Assembly: GCA_018713255.1 (NCBI GenBank)
Contig: DVFL01000040.1
Location: 1-64,000 of the forward strand
Source of the DNA: Candidatus Cottocaccamicrobium excrementipullorum
GTDB lineage: Bacteria > Bacillota > Clostridia > Lachnospirales > Lachnospiraceae
Length of the DNA: 64,000 bases
Direction of reading: 5' to 3'
In this document: positions 26,254 to 36,576 of the stretch, in pieces
Layout: the number at the start of each line of letters is the position of its first letter
Position numbering within the stretch: position 1 is the stretch's first letter
Notes under the pieces: generated by a model
What the model was told of the DNA's origin: nothing
What the model saw: only the letters and a program-made list of their open reading frames with translations
The model's database searches: none
Translations under genes and position numbers: made by a program

Positions 26254-28561
26254 GATACGCTTCACTCCTTTGTGCAATAGCCATCTGGCCCAGAGGGATT
26301 CCCTGATCATTGGGGGAAACCTGGCGATGGCAGTATAGACGAAACCCTGCCTGGGCAAGCAGGCGGGAGACGGTTTCCAACAGGTACCGGTTTTGAAAGA
26401 CTCCGCCGGACAGCACCACAGGAAGTCTTTCTGGATTAAGCGCAAGGCATTGGTCCAGGGCCATGGCGCTTAAAGTATCCATAAATTTTCTGGCGATGAC
26501 GGAAGGGGCTTTGCCCTCCAGCAAATCCTGAAGAATGGAAGCGATAAGCGGTCTGGTGTCGAACCGCCGGATTCCCTCCTCCTGGTAAAAGGTTAATGGG
26601 TAGGGGGAGAATGACCGGTCAGGACAAGATTCTCCCAAGGCTTCCAGGCAGGAAGCTCCCTGACCTTCATAACTTGTCTGAAGCCGTCCTTCAAGAATGG
26701 CGTCAACGCCGTCGAAGAGCCGTCCCATGCTGCTTGCAGGAATACAGGATACCCCCTTTTGAAGCATGGAAAGAAGGAAGGCCTTCTCCTGGGGCGTGCT
26801 GGTAAAGGACAGGGAGGAAAGATCAGGCAGGGCGCAGGTGCTTTTGGCGTCCTCCGTCAATGCCAGGGCAATTCTGCCGATGTGACGGATCGCCTGATCT
26901 CCGCCTAGAAGGGCAAGGGGGCGGATGCTTCCTAAACGCCGGAAGGAGGAGTAATTTCCTTTTAAAAACTCCGCCCCCCAGATTATGGCAGGCTTTTCTT
27001 TGGAAGTTGGTTCTTCCCCCAGGCCGGTGCCGTCCCAGATGATGCCGAAGGTCAGTTCATCCAGTCCGTTGTCTGCCATGCAGGAGGCCATGTGGGCCCA
27101 GTGGTGCTGGATGGGAAGAAGGGGAAGGCCATTCTTTTGGCTCATCTCCCGGGCCAAGGCAGTAGAGGAATAATCTGGGTGAAGATCGCAGGCCAGAAAT
27201 CCGGGGCGGAAGCCAAAAAGATGCATAAATGAATCCATCGCTTCCTGGTAGTGTTCCATAGTTTCTACATTTTTTAAATCTCCAATGTGCTGGCTTAAAA
27301 AAGCTTCCTTTTCCCGCCCCATGGCAAAGGAGGCTTTTTGTTCTGCCCCAAAAGCCAGAATTCCAGAAACATCCCAGGGAAGAAGGATAGGCTGGGGACA
27401 GTATCCGCGGCTCCGCCGGAAAAAATATTCTCTGCCCTGCCATTCCATGGCCAGGGAGTCGTCGCAGCGCTGTTCAATGGGACGATTGTGAAGAAGAAAC
27501 CCGTCCGCCGTTCCCATCAGCTGTTCCAAAGCCTGGGCTTCGTGGATAATTACAGGACAATCAGAGGAATTTGCGCTGGTCATCACCACCAGATCAGGGC
27601 CGCCGAAGCTCTGATCCAGCAGGAGAAGGTGCAGGGGAGAATAAGGAAGCATGATCCCCAGCCTGTTGTTGATGCTGATTTCCTGGAAAGAACGGCGGTC
27701 CAGCTTCTCCAGAAGAAGAATGGGACGCCGTCTGCTTTCTAGAAGAGATTTTTCCTGAGGGCTGATTCGGCAGATGGATTCTGCACAGGCGGCAGATGCG
27801 CTCATTAACGCCAAGGGCTTTTCTTCTCGGTTTTTTCTTTTTCGCAGGCGGCGGACAGCCTCTGAATTTCTGGCATCGCAGGCCAGATGAAACCCGCCGA
27901 TCCCTTTAATCGCCAGAATTTTGCCCTGGGAAAGAGCCTTCTGAGCCAGACAAAAGGGATCGCCTTTTACTGCACCGCCCCTTTCGTCGGCAAAACTTAC
28001 CTGGGGTCCGCAGTCCGGGCAGCAGTTGGGCTGAGCGTGGTAGCGCCGGCTGCGTATATCCTGGTATTCTGCTTTGCAGGCCGGACACATGGGGAACGCA
28101 GCCATAGAAGTTCGCTTCCGGTCATAGGGCAGGCCCTTAATAATGGTAAACCGGGGGCCGCAGTCAGTGCAATTAATAAAAGGATAACGGAACCGTCTGT
28201 CTTTCGGCTGAAAAAGCTCCTGCTCACAGGCTTTGCAGGGAGCCAGATCAGGCGGAATTAATGCCTGCGGATTTCCCTCCTGGCTGCTCTCTAAAATACA
28301 AAAGTCCTGAAAGCCTTTCCGCTCTGTTTGAGGAAGAACTTGTATGGCTGTGATCACCGCTAAGGGAGGGGGATCGGTGAGAAGTTTTTGCTGAAAACGT
28401 TCAAGATCCTTTTCTTCACCCTCCAAGGTGAGCTCTACTCCCTTGGCGCTGTTTCTTACCCGGCCATACAGACGGCATTCTTCTGCCAGACGGTGAAGGA
28501 AGGGCCGCATTCCCACTCCCTGTACAGTTCCTTGAAGAAGAATGAAAACGCATTTCTTCAT
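26216..28561 (-). CDS. hypF: Carbamoyltransferase HypF
   Basis: Acylphosphatase-like N-term GTVQGVGMRPFLHRLA, Zn motifs CKACEQELF/CPDCGPQ, YrdC-like and Kae1-like domains (LSGGVFQNRYL). Confidence 0.96.
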   Translation of the reverse strand: MKKCVFILLQGTVQGVGMRPFLHRLAEECRLYGRVRNSAKGVELTLEGEEKDLERFQQKLLTDPPPLAVITAIQVLPQTERKGFQDFCILESSQEGNPQALIPPDLAPCKACEQELFQPKDRRFRYPFINCTDCGPRFTIIKGLPYDRKRTSMAAFPMCPACKAEYQDIRSRRYHAQPNCCPDCGPQVSFADERGGAVKGDPFCLAQKALSQGKILAIKGIGGFHLACDARNSEAVRRLRKRKNREEKPLALMSASAACAESICRISPQEKSLLESRRRPILLLEKLDRRSFQEISINNRLGIMLPYSPLHLLLLDQSFGGPDLVVMTSANSSDCPVIIHEAQALEQLMGTADGFLLHNRPIEQRCDDSLAMEWQGREYFFRRSRGYCPQPILLPWDVSGILAFGAEQKASFAMGREKEAFLSQHIGDLKNVETMEHYQEAMDSFMHLFGFRPGFLACDLHPDYSSTALAREMSQKNGLPLLPIQHHWAHMASCMADNGLDELTFGIIWDGTGLGEEPTSKEKPAIIWGAEFLKGNYSSFRRLGSIRPLALLGGDQAIRHIGRIALALTEDAKSTCALPDLSSLSFTSTPQEKAFLLSMLQKGVSCIPASSMGRLFDGVDAILEGRLQTSYEGQGASCLEALGESCPDRSFSPYPLTFYQEEGIRRFDTRPLIASILQDLLEGKAPSVIARKFMDTLSAMALDQCLALNPERLPVVLSGGVFQNRYLLETVSRLLAQAGFRLYCHRQVSPNDQGIPLGQMAIAQRSEAYHVSCSSFKNSGN

Positions 28562-29232
28562 CCCTTCAGCTCTTCTTTCTGAATTTCCTGGCGGATTTTC
28601 CTGGCAATATGAGCCACCAGCTCATCCATTCCTTCTCCTGTTTTGGCGCTGACACAGAAGAGAGGAGCTTCGGGATTTACGCCTCGGTAATCCCTGGCCG
28701 CCCGTTCTTCGTTAAAATCGAAGTAGGGCAGCATGTCGTACTTATTCAGCACCAGGCAGTCGGTATCCGTAAACATCAGAGGATATTTGGCGATTTTGTC
28801 ATCGCCTTCAGGGATGCTTAAAACGGTAATCCGGAAGTTCTCTCCAATGTCAAATTCTGCAGGACACACAAGATTTCCAATGTTTTCTACAAAAATCACA
28901 TCCAGATTATCCAGCGCAAAAGAAGGAAGAATATGCTGGATGCTCATGGCTTCGATATGGCAGGCGCCGTCGGTGTTCAGCTGAACGGCAGGAATATTTA
29001 AGGATGCAATGCGTTCTGCATCAATCTGCCCTGCAATGTCCCCCTCAATCACACCAATAGAAAATTCTTCTCGGAGCCGTTTAATCAATTCGGTAATCAG
29101 GCAGGTTTTTCCTGCTCCCGGACTGCCCATGATATTAATCAGGCAGATCTGTTTTTCCTTCAGGCTCTGCCGTACTTGACGGCTTACATCCTGATTCCAC
29201 TCCATTACTTGATGAAGGACTTTGATTTCCAT
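28558..29232 (-). CDS. hypB: Hydrogenase nickel incorporation GTPase HypB
   Basis: NIMGSPGAGKTCLITELIKRL; GDIAGQIDAERI; NKYDMLPYFDF. Confidence 0.95.
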   Translation of the reverse strand: MEIKVLHQVMEWNQDVSRQVRQSLKEKQICLINIMGSPGAGKTCLITELIKRLREEFSIGVIEGDIAGQIDAERIASLNIPAVQLNTDGACHIEAMSIQHILPSFALDNLDVIFVENIGNLVCPAEFDIGENFRITVLSIPEGDDKIAKYPLMFTDTDCLVLNKYDMLPYFDFNEERAARDYRGVNPEAPLFCVSAKTGEGMDELVAHIARKIRQEIQKEELKG

Positions 29233-29575
29233 TGATATCAACCTCCAGACTTTCAATCATAAACTCTTTTCCCGACAGGGTTTTCAGGCGGATGCTGCCG
29301 CAGAAGGGGCAGCAGATATGACGGCGGGTGATTTCGCTTTCTTTTCCGCAGTCCCGGCAGAGAACCTTCAGGGGGAGGGTACGCGCTTCTACCAGAGCCC
29401 CTTCTGCTATGGTTCCCTTCGCCAAAACATCCAGATACATTTGGATACATTCTGGAACGACGCCGCTGAAAGGTCCCATGGCCAGGCGGATAATCTGGAT
29501 ACGGGAGGCGCTCTGCTCCTTGGCGGCTTCTAGGGAAACCTTAAGAATCTGTTCTGTAATGGCCAATTCATGCAT
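29135..29575 (-). CDS. hypA: Hydrogenase maturation nickel metallochaperone HypA
   Basis: MHELAITEQILKVSLEAAKEQ...; CRDCGKESEITRRHICCPFCGS zinc motif. Confidence 0.93.
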   Translation of the reverse strand: MHELAITEQILKVSLEAAKEQSASRIQIIRLAMGPFSGVVPECIQMYLDVLAKGTIAEGALVEARTLPLKVLCRDCGKESEITRRHICCPFCGSIRLKTLSGKEFMIESLEVDINGNQSPSSSNGVESGCKPSSTAEPEGKTDLPD

Positions 29576-29736
29576 ACTCTGAGTCCCTCCTTGAGGAAAT
29601 GAGAAATTGGCCCTATTGTAGCACGAAAAAAAGAAAAAATCCAGTGGATGCTTCCTCTTGTTTTTGCAAAAATAAGGGATTATAATATGTACTGGCTGAA
29701 AAATAGCTGGAAATACCATGAGATGGAGGATAAAAT

Positions 29737-31629
29737 ATGGAGTGGTTATGGATTTTGATTGCCTTTCCGGCGCTGATGGCAGTGATTATCTGGCTGATTC
29801 CTTCAGATGTCCTAAAAGGCAGACTAGTTTATGTTGGGGCGGCCGGCATGATGGCCCTGACCATTTTTCTGCTGGGCAGTTGGAGCGGGCAGGAGATGGA
29901 AACGGCATATTTGTATGTGAATACCGCTTTTTGGGACAAGGCAATGCTGGCAGGTGAAGTCTTTTTCATGGGACTCATTATTTATGAAAGCATTCGGCAT
30001 AAAAAATATCCGGTAATGCTTCTTTCGATTGCGCAGACTGGATTAATGGTTTGGCTGGAGAGTACTGTGCATCTTCCGGAACTTCCTCATCTAATGGTGG
30101 ATCGCCTGGCTATTTTAATGTGCGTGATTGTGGCTTTTGTAGGAGGCCTGATCTGTATTTACGCAGTAGGCTATATGGAGGCTTACCATCAACACCATAA
30201 AGAATTTCAAAACAGAAGAGGCTTTTTCTTTGCTATGATCTTTTTCTTCCTGGCAGCGATGATGGGGCTGGTTCTTTCCCTGAATATGATTTGGATGTAT
30301 TTTTTCTGGGAGGTTACCAGTGTGATTTCCTTCCTGCTGATCGGCTATACCCGAACGGAGGAAGCAGTAGACAATAGTTTCCGGGCGCTGTGGATGAATC
30401 TGCTGGGAGGTCTGGGATTTGCTGCGGCGATTGTCATTTCCGCATTAAAAGGGGGAACGGCTCAACTTCAGGAAGTGGTCCTGGCCGGGAGCGCCCTGCC
30501 TCTGCTGTGTCTGTCCCTGGCAGGACTGACCAAATCTGCCCAAATGCCCTTTTCTTCCTGGCTGTTGGGAGCGATGGTGGCGCCAACGCCCTCCAGCGCT
30601 CTGCTTCACAGCGCAACAATGGTTAAGGCGGGAGTGTATCTGCTGATTCGAATTGCCCCCGCGCTGAACGGAACTGCGGTGGGAATGCTGGTTGCTCTCA
30701 TCGGCGGCTATACCTTTATTTCTGCCAGTATGATGGCGATTGCTCAAAATGACGGCAAGAAGGTTCTGGCTTTTTCTACGATCTCTAATCTGGGACTGAT
30801 TGTAGCCTGTGCAGGAATCGGCGTGGAAGAAACCATCTGGGGAGCGATCCTGCTGATGATATTCCATTCGGTAAGTAAATCCATGCTGTTTCAGGCAGTG
30901 GGCGCTACAGAAAATTCCCTGGGGTCCCGGGATATTGAAAACATGCACGGCCTTCTTCTTAGACTTCCCAAACTGGCCTATATTATGGGAATCGGCATTG
31001 CAGGCATGTACCTTGCACCCTTCGGCATGCTGATTTCTAAGTGGGTGGCCTTAAAGGCTTTTGTCGATTCGGGAAACGTGGTGCTGGTAATTTTCCTCGC
31101 CTACGGAAGCGCCACTACCATGCTTTATTGGACAAAATGGCTGGCAAAGATTACTTCGATGCATCACACCAAGGAAGTTGTGCATGACGTTACCAGGGAA
31201 GATCAGTATTTTTCCATGTATCTCCATGGGGGAGCCATGATTCTGCTCTGTCTTCTGTTCCCCGTTCTTGCCACTTCGGTGGTGAATCCGATCATCAGCC
31301 AGCTTTTTGGATTTTCTTATGAGGTGCTGTCCATGAGCGTGCTGACCACCATGGCTGTTATGCTGGCATCGGTGATTTTGGTGCCGGCGGCAATGTTTTT
31401 GATTACCAGGTCTGCGCCCAGGGATTACGTGCCCATTTATATGGGCGGCGTCAATGAAGGGGACAATACATATTTTACCAACAGTTTGGGCATGCCGGAG
31501 CATCTGTATCTGACCAACTGGTATTTGCGGTTTGAATTTGGCATGCGCCGTCTGATGCGGCCTTCGGAGATCCTTACCGCAGGGGCTTTAGTGGTGATGT
31601 TTTGTCTGATTATAGGAGGTGCAGTATGA
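29737..31629 (+). CDS. echA: Ech-type [NiFe] hydrogenase antiporter-like membrane subunit (NuoL-like)
   Basis: AGLTKSAQMPFSSWLLGAMVAPTPSSALLHSATMVKAGVYLLIR; HSVSKSMLFQAVG. Confidence 0.9.
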   Translation: MEWLWILIAFPALMAVIIWLIPSDVLKGRLVYVGAAGMMALTIFLLGSWSGQEMETAYLYVNTAFWDKAMLAGEVFFMGLIIYESIRHKKYPVMLLSIAQTGLMVWLESTVHLPELPHLMVDRLAILMCVIVAFVGGLICIYAVGYMEAYHQHHKEFQNRRGFFFAMIFFFLAAMMGLVLSLNMIWMYFFWEVTSVISFLLIGYTRTEEAVDNSFRALWMNLLGGLGFAAAIVISALKGGTAQLQEVVLAGSALPLLCLSLAGLTKSAQMPFSSWLLGAMVAPTPSSALLHSATMVKAGVYLLIRIAPALNGTAVGMLVALIGGYTFISASMMAIAQNDGKKVLAFSTISNLGLIVACAGIGVEETIWGAILLMIFHSVSKSMLFQAVGATENSLGSRDIENMHGLLLRLPKLAYIMGIGIAGMYLAPFGMLISKWVALKAFVDSGNVVLVIFLAYGSATTMLYWTKWLAKITSMHHTKEVVHDVTREDQYFSMYLHGGAMILLCLLFPVLATSVVNPIISQLFGFSYEVLSMSVLTTMAVMLASVILVPAAMFLITRSAPRDYVPIYMGGVNEGDNTYFTNSLGMPEHLYLTNWYLRFEFGMRRLMRPSEILTAGALVVMFCLIIGGAV

Positions 31630-32489
31630 TTCCGGTAATTTCCGTTCTGGCTTATTTGATTTTCGCCCCGGTGTTGGGGGGATTATTGGACGGCGCTGAC
31701 CGGATCATCAGCGCCAGAATGCAGGGAAGGGTGGGACCGCCCCTTCTCCAGCCTTTTTATGATTTGTCCAAGCTGTTTTCAAAGCAGATGATCGCCGTAA
31801 ATAATGTTCAGCTTTTGCTGAATTTAAGCTATCTGGTCTTTCTGGCGGTGTCCGGAGCAATTTTGTTCGGCGGGGCCGATGTGCTGATGTGCCTGTTTGT
31901 CCTTTCCACAGCGGATATGTTTCTGATTCTGGCAGCCTCCAGCGATTCTTCTCCTTTTGCAGTGATGGGGGCAAATCGTGAAATGATCCAGATGATGACT
32001 TATGAGCCCTTGACGTTGTTAATTGCTGTGGGATTTTATCTTTCCACCGGTTCTTTTGTGGTGAAGGAAATTATCCATTCTTCCATCAGTCCGGTGGTGA
32101 TGATGCCGGGAATGCTTTTGGGATTTTGGGTCATTACCGCCATTAAGCTGAGGAAGTCTCCCTTTGATCTTTCCACCAGCCACCATGCTCATCAGGAGAT
32201 GGTGAAAGGATTGACTACAGAAATGTCCGGGCCAACGCTTGCTGTGATGAACATTGCTGAATATTATGAGAAGATTCTGCTGCTTGGCATTGTGGCGCTG
32301 TTTATCATCAACAAGCACTGGTGGAGCTGGATTCTGGCGGTGGCAGTGTGCCTGATTTTTTATTTTTTGGAAATTCTGTGGGATAATGTGAGCGCCAGGG
32401 TGAAATGGAAAACCATGCTTATGGGATGCTGGATTGTTACCCTCCTGGCCGGAGGCATTAATCTGCTGATTCTGATGCTGATTAAATAG
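31626..32489 (+). CDS. echB: Ech hydrogenase NuoH-like membrane subunit
   Basis: GADRIISARMQGRVGPPLLQPFYDLSKLFSKQ; EMSGPTLAVMNIAEYYEK; ATGA overlap with echA. Confidence 0.92.
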   Translation: MIPVISVLAYLIFAPVLGGLLDGADRIISARMQGRVGPPLLQPFYDLSKLFSKQMIAVNNVQLLLNLSYLVFLAVSGAILFGGADVLMCLFVLSTADMFLILAASSDSSPFAVMGANREMIQMMTYEPLTLLIAVGFYLSTGSFVVKEIIHSSISPVVMMPGMLLGFWVITAIKLRKSPFDLSTSHHAHQEMVKGLTTEMSGPTLAVMNIAEYYEKILLLGIVALFIINKHWWSWILAVAVCLIFYFLEILWDNVSARVKWKTMLMGCWIVTLLAGGINLLILMLIK

Positions 32490-32529
32490 AAGAAGCAGGT
32501 CAGGCGATTTTTGATTAAGGAGGAAGATT

Positions 32530-32982
32530 ATGGGTAAGCTTGCAAGATCCCCCTGGCTGCTCCATTATGACGGCAGCAGCTGCAACGGGTGCGATATTGA
32601 GGTGCTGGACTGTTTAACGCCCCGGTATGACCTTGAACGATTTGGGATCATTAATACGGGTGATCCTTTCCAGGCGGATATTTTTCTGATTACCGGAGGA
32701 ATCAACAGCCAGAGCGAACAGGTGGTGAAGCAGATCTACAGCCAGATGCCTGAACCTAAAGTAGTGGTGGCGGTAGGAATCTGCGCCTGCACCGGCGGCG
32801 TATTTAAAGAATGCTATAATATTAAAGGCGGAGTGGATACGGTGATTCCTGTGGATATTTACGTCCCCGGCTGTGCGGCAAGGCCGGAATCAATTATTGA
32901 CGGGGTAGTCAAGGCGATGGAGCTTCTTCGGACTAAACAGGAAGAGTTCAGCCGGAGAAAAAAGGAGAAAAAGCAGGCGTAG
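32530..32982 (+). CDS. echC: Ech hydrogenase small subunit (NuoB-like)
   Basis: YDGSSCNGCDIEVLDCLTPRYD; VGICACTGGVF; YVPGCAARPE. Confidence 0.95.
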   Translation: MGKLARSPWLLHYDGSSCNGCDIEVLDCLTPRYDLERFGIINTGDPFQADIFLITGGINSQSEQVVKQIYSQMPEPKVVVAVGICACTGGVFKECYNIKGGVDTVIPVDIYVPGCAARPESIIDGVVKAMELLRTKQEEFSRRKKEKKQA

Positions 32983-32992
32983 GAGGAGAAAA

Positions 32993-33340
32993 ATGGAAGC
33001 ATTAAACCGAATTTTGCCGATTACCATGGACCAGTTCCTGCCCACGGTAATCCGCTATAAGCTGGAAGAAAGACGGCTGGTGCAGATCAACGCCTGTCGG
33101 ATTGAAGGAGGATATGAGCTGAGTTATTCCTTTGCCAGCGGCTACAATATGGATACTCTAAGGCTTACGGTTCAGGAAGATGAGCTGGTATCCAGCATTA
33201 CCCAGATTTATCCCTGCGCCTTTATGCAGGAAAATGAAGCGGCGGAACTATTTGGGGTAAAAATTGAAAACATCGACCGGGATTATAATGGACGGCTGTA
33301 CCGTATTGACCGGCAGACGCCTTTTAAGGAGAAAGGATAA
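32993..33340 (+). CDS. echD: Ech hydrogenase NuoC-like subunit
   Basis: Position in operon; ...YPCAFMQENEAAELFGVKIENIDRDYNGRLYRI. Confidence 0.9.
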   Translation: MEALNRILPITMDQFLPTVIRYKLEERRLVQINACRIEGGYELSYSFASGYNMDTLRLTVQEDELVSSITQIYPCAFMQENEAAELFGVKIENIDRDYNGRLYRIDRQTPFKEKG

Positions 33341-33344
33341 GCAT

Positions 33345-34424
33345 ATGGCAAAGAGAAGCATTGTTCCCTTCGGCCCTCAGCATCCGGTGCTGCCGGAACC
33401 AGTTCATCTGGATCTGGTTTTGGAGGATGAGACGGTGGTGGGAGCTATTCCTAATATCGGATTCGTTCACCGGGGACTGGAAAAGCTGGTGGAGCTTAAG
33501 GATTTTAAATCTTATGTGTATATTGCCGAGCGGGTGTGCGGCATCTGCAGCTGCGGCCACGGCATCGGTTATTGTGAAAGCGTAGAGCACGTAATGGAGG
33601 TGGAGATTCCGGAGCGGGCGAAATATCTTCGGACCATCTGGATGGAAATGAGCCGGATTCACAGCCATCTTTTGTGGATGGGACTTCTGGCAGACGCTAT
33701 GGGATTTGAAAGTTTATTTATGGAGTCCTGGCGGCTGCGGGAGAAGGTGCTGGACCTGTTTGATCTGACCACCGGCGGGCGGATTATTTTCTCCGTAAAC
33801 TGTGTGGGCGGGGTGTTAAAGGATATGACGGCGGAGATGCTCCAGGAGATTGAGCGGACCATGGGAGAGATGGAGAAGGCCTTTAAGCCATTGGAGGAAA
33901 CCTTCCTGGGAGAATATACGGTGCTGTCCAGGCTGAAAGGCCTGGGAAAGATGGGACCGGAGCAGGCGGTGCTTTCCGGCGCGGTAGGGCCCACCTTAAG
34001 GGCCAGCGGTATTCGCTACGATGCCAGAAAGCTGGGCTACTGCGCCTATAAAGATCTTGACATTGAGCCGGTTATTGATACAGAGGGAGATGCATACGCC
34101 CGCTGCAAGGTGAGGATGGGGGAAGTTCGTCAGTCCTTTGATCTGATTTGTCAGTTGGTGGCCAAGATTCCGGAAGGGCCGATCAGCGTTCCGGTAAAAG
34201 GAAATCCTAAAGGGGAATATTTTATGCGGATTGAACAGCCGAGAGGAGAAGCCGTTTATTATGTAAAAGGAAACGGCACGAAATTTCTGGATCGGTTTCG
34301 CTTGAGGACGCCTACCACCAGCAACATTCCTCCCATGCTGGATATGCTGAAAGGATGTCAGCTGGCGGATGTGCCCCTGCTGATTTTAACCATTGATCCC
34401 TGTATCAGCTGCACAGAGAGGTGA
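33345..34424 (+). CDS. echE: Ech hydrogenase large (catalytic) subunit
   Basis: N-terminal RVCGICSCGHGIGYCESVE and C-terminal DPCISCTER* nickel-ligand motifs. Confidence 0.96.
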   Translation: MAKRSIVPFGPQHPVLPEPVHLDLVLEDETVVGAIPNIGFVHRGLEKLVELKDFKSYVYIAERVCGICSCGHGIGYCESVEHVMEVEIPERAKYLRTIWMEMSRIHSHLLWMGLLADAMGFESLFMESWRLREKVLDLFDLTTGGRIIFSVNCVGGVLKDMTAEMLQEIERTMGEMEKAFKPLEETFLGEYTVLSRLKGLGKMGPEQAVLSGAVGPTLRASGIRYDARKLGYCAYKDLDIEPVIDTEGDAYARCKVRMGEVRQSFDLICQLVAKIPEGPISVPVKGNPKGEYFMRIEQPRGEAVYYVKGNGTKFLDRFRLRTPTTSNIPPMLDMLKGCQLADVPLLILTIDPCISCTER

Positions 34425-34429
34425 GAGAG

Positions 34430-34888
34430 ATGGCGGTAATAAAATTTATTCCATTTGGCAAAAAAGCTTTAAGCAATCTGTTTTCTCGTCCTGCCACCAA
34501 GAATTATCCAGATCAGCCGGCGGAATTTTCTGAGAGGATGCGGGGGCATATCGAGATTCGGATTGAAGAATGCATCAGCTGCGGTCTCTGCGCCCGGTCC
34601 TGTCCGCCGGGAGCAATTACTGTGGACCGAGGAGCAGGAAGCTGGACCATTAACCGCTTCGACTGTGTCCAGTGCGGGAATTGTGTGAATGTATGTCCGA
34701 AAAAATGTCTGGAGATGAAGGCGGGATATACGGAGCCTCAGATGAAGAAATCCGTGGATCAGTATCAAAAAGCGGCAAAACCGGAGGTTAAGCCGGAGGC
34801 ACGGCCGGTACAGCCGGCAGCCTCAATTCCGCAGCCGGCAGAGAAACCGGCGGAAAAAACAGAAGAAGGAAAATCCGCCTCTGAATGA
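34430..34888 (+). CDS. echF: Ech hydrogenase 2x[4Fe-4S] ferredoxin subunit with Pro/Glu/Lys-rich tail
   Basis: CISCGLCARSCPPGAI and CVQCGNCVNVCPKKCL; tail KPEVKPEARPVQPAASIPQPAEKPAEKTEEGKSASE. Confidence 0.93.
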   Translation: MAVIKFIPFGKKALSNLFSRPATKNYPDQPAEFSERMRGHIEIRIEECISCGLCARSCPPGAITVDRGAGSWTINRFDCVQCGNCVNVCPKKCLEMKAGYTEPQMKKSVDQYQKAAKPEVKPEARPVQPAASIPQPAEKPAEKTEEGKSASE

Positions 34889-34904
34889 AAAGGGACGAAC
34901 AAAA

Positions 34905-34953
34905 GAAAGCAGCCTGATGAAGATGATTTCTTGATCAGACTGCTTCTTTTTTT
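34905..34953. terminator. Bidirectional terminator between ech operon and MFS gene
   Basis: AAGCAGCCTGAT...ATCAGACTGCTT followed by a T run; genes converge. Confidence 0.7.
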
Positions 34954-34966
34954 GCGGTTTACCAGA

Positions 34967-36175
34967 TTAGCGGGATGATGCTGCTTTCCGGGAAAGGCTT
35001 AAATAGATAATGTAAAAGCAGATCATGCATACCGGCAGGATTAAGAAACTTGTCCGGTAGCCTAAGGATCCGCAGAGGACGCCGAAAAGCAGATTAAAGA
35101 GAATATCGGCGATGGTGGCTACGCTGATGATGGCTCCAGTCCGGGTAGCGGCCACGGATGCAGGGTAGAGTTCCTGGAAGAACAGGATAATGGTAGGATA
35201 CAGGATGGAAATGGCAAAACCGGAAATTCCCACCAGGAAAATGCCGGAAGCCCCCAGGACAATGCCGGCGCTAAACAGCAGAGTCCCGATTCCGCCGAAG
35301 AGACGGATGCTGTTGATGGTTCCCAATTTCTGCACTGCAGGAGCAAATACCAGCCGTCCGATGGTCATTCCGCCCCAGAAGATGGACAGACACAGGGAAG
35401 CCCGCTGGGAGTCCATGGAAAAGGCGGAAATGCAGTAGGATAAAAACCAGTTCATAATGCCGTGCTCCCCGATAAAGTAACAGCCAAGCATTGCGGCCAG
35501 CAGCCAGAACATTGCCGGTCCAGGGGATGTTTTTGGGGAGACAGAAGCAGAGACTGCCGCCTTTTTGGCGGAATCTTTAGAGGAAGTTTTCTCCTGGGCT
35601 TCGGCGATTTCCTTCCAGCCGGGAATTTTAACGCCCAAAAACAGCAGCACGGAAATAACGCCGATGATAAACAATACTACATTGATCATTTTCCAGCCGC
35701 CGTAGCTGAAGGCATATCGGCCTAACAGAAGCTGGCTGCCGCTGGTTCCCAGACCCTGGATGAAGAAAAACACATTTACCATCAGTCCGGCGTAGCCTGC
35801 ACAGACCATAGGAGTGAGAATGTTGATGGTAGTGTTTAATAAGGTAGAAGCGCCCAGAGCCAGGAACATGGAAATCAGGATAAAAATATACTGGTCGGTA
35901 AACAGGTTGATGGCCAGAGCAAACATCCAGATGCCCATAATCCATAACGTAACCTTTTTCCGGTCAAATGTGTCGAGAAGCTTTCCGCCTAGACTTAAAA
36001 ACAGAAGATTTCCCACGTAGCTGATTGTGACGATCAAGGACAGCTGGCTGTCGCTTAAGGCGTACCGTTCCTGAAATACAGGGGCGAAAATTCCTCGGAG
36101 AGAATCATTTGAGCCCAGCCCCAGCATCAGAACGGCAAAGCAGAGAATTGGAATAAATTGTTTTCCTTTCATCAT
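34967..36175 (-). CDS. MFS transporter
   Basis: 12-TM-type protein: MLGLGSNDSLRGIFAPVFQERYALSDSQLSLIVTISYVGNLLFLSLGGKLLDTFDRKKV... Confidence 0.88.
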   Translation of the reverse strand: MMKGKQFIPILCFAVLMLGLGSNDSLRGIFAPVFQERYALSDSQLSLIVTISYVGNLLFLSLGGKLLDTFDRKKVTLWIMGIWMFALAINLFTDQYIFILISMFLALGASTLLNTTINILTPMVCAGYAGLMVNVFFFIQGLGTSGSQLLLGRYAFSYGGWKMINVVLFIIGVISVLLFLGVKIPGWKEIAEAQEKTSSKDSAKKAAVSASVSPKTSPGPAMFWLLAAMLGCYFIGEHGIMNWFLSYCISAFSMDSQRASLCLSIFWGGMTIGRLVFAPAVQKLGTINSIRLFGGIGTLLFSAGIVLGASGIFLVGISGFAISILYPTIILFFQELYPASVAATRTGAIISVATIADILFNLLFGVLCGSLGYRTSFLILPVCMICFYIIYLSLSRKAASSR

Positions 36176-36576
36176 GTTTACTTAGTCCTTCCTTTTTCTA
36201 CAATTTGATTACCCTTCAGTATATCGTTTTTTGCGAACAAAAACTATGCATAATTTGTCTAAAAGCAGATAAAGGGTTGCAGATATTGCGGAATTTTAAC
36301 CTTCCTTATTTTATGTGAGAAAATGGCGGCAGCTTTTGGGATCTTCTTGGAGGATAGTTGGGACTTTAAAATGTCCCAACAGATAAGAAGAACGAGCAAA
36401 AAATAGAGTTTTAAGATAAATCACACAATAAAAAAACAAGAATTGCAATATTCTGATCGGACATCAAACAAAATATGCATAGATTTACATAGGTAAATTG
36501 TGTAATATATAGACACCGGGAGGAAATACAGCTGTATATGCTACCTCGAACGAAACAAGAAAAATAAGGAGAGGGC

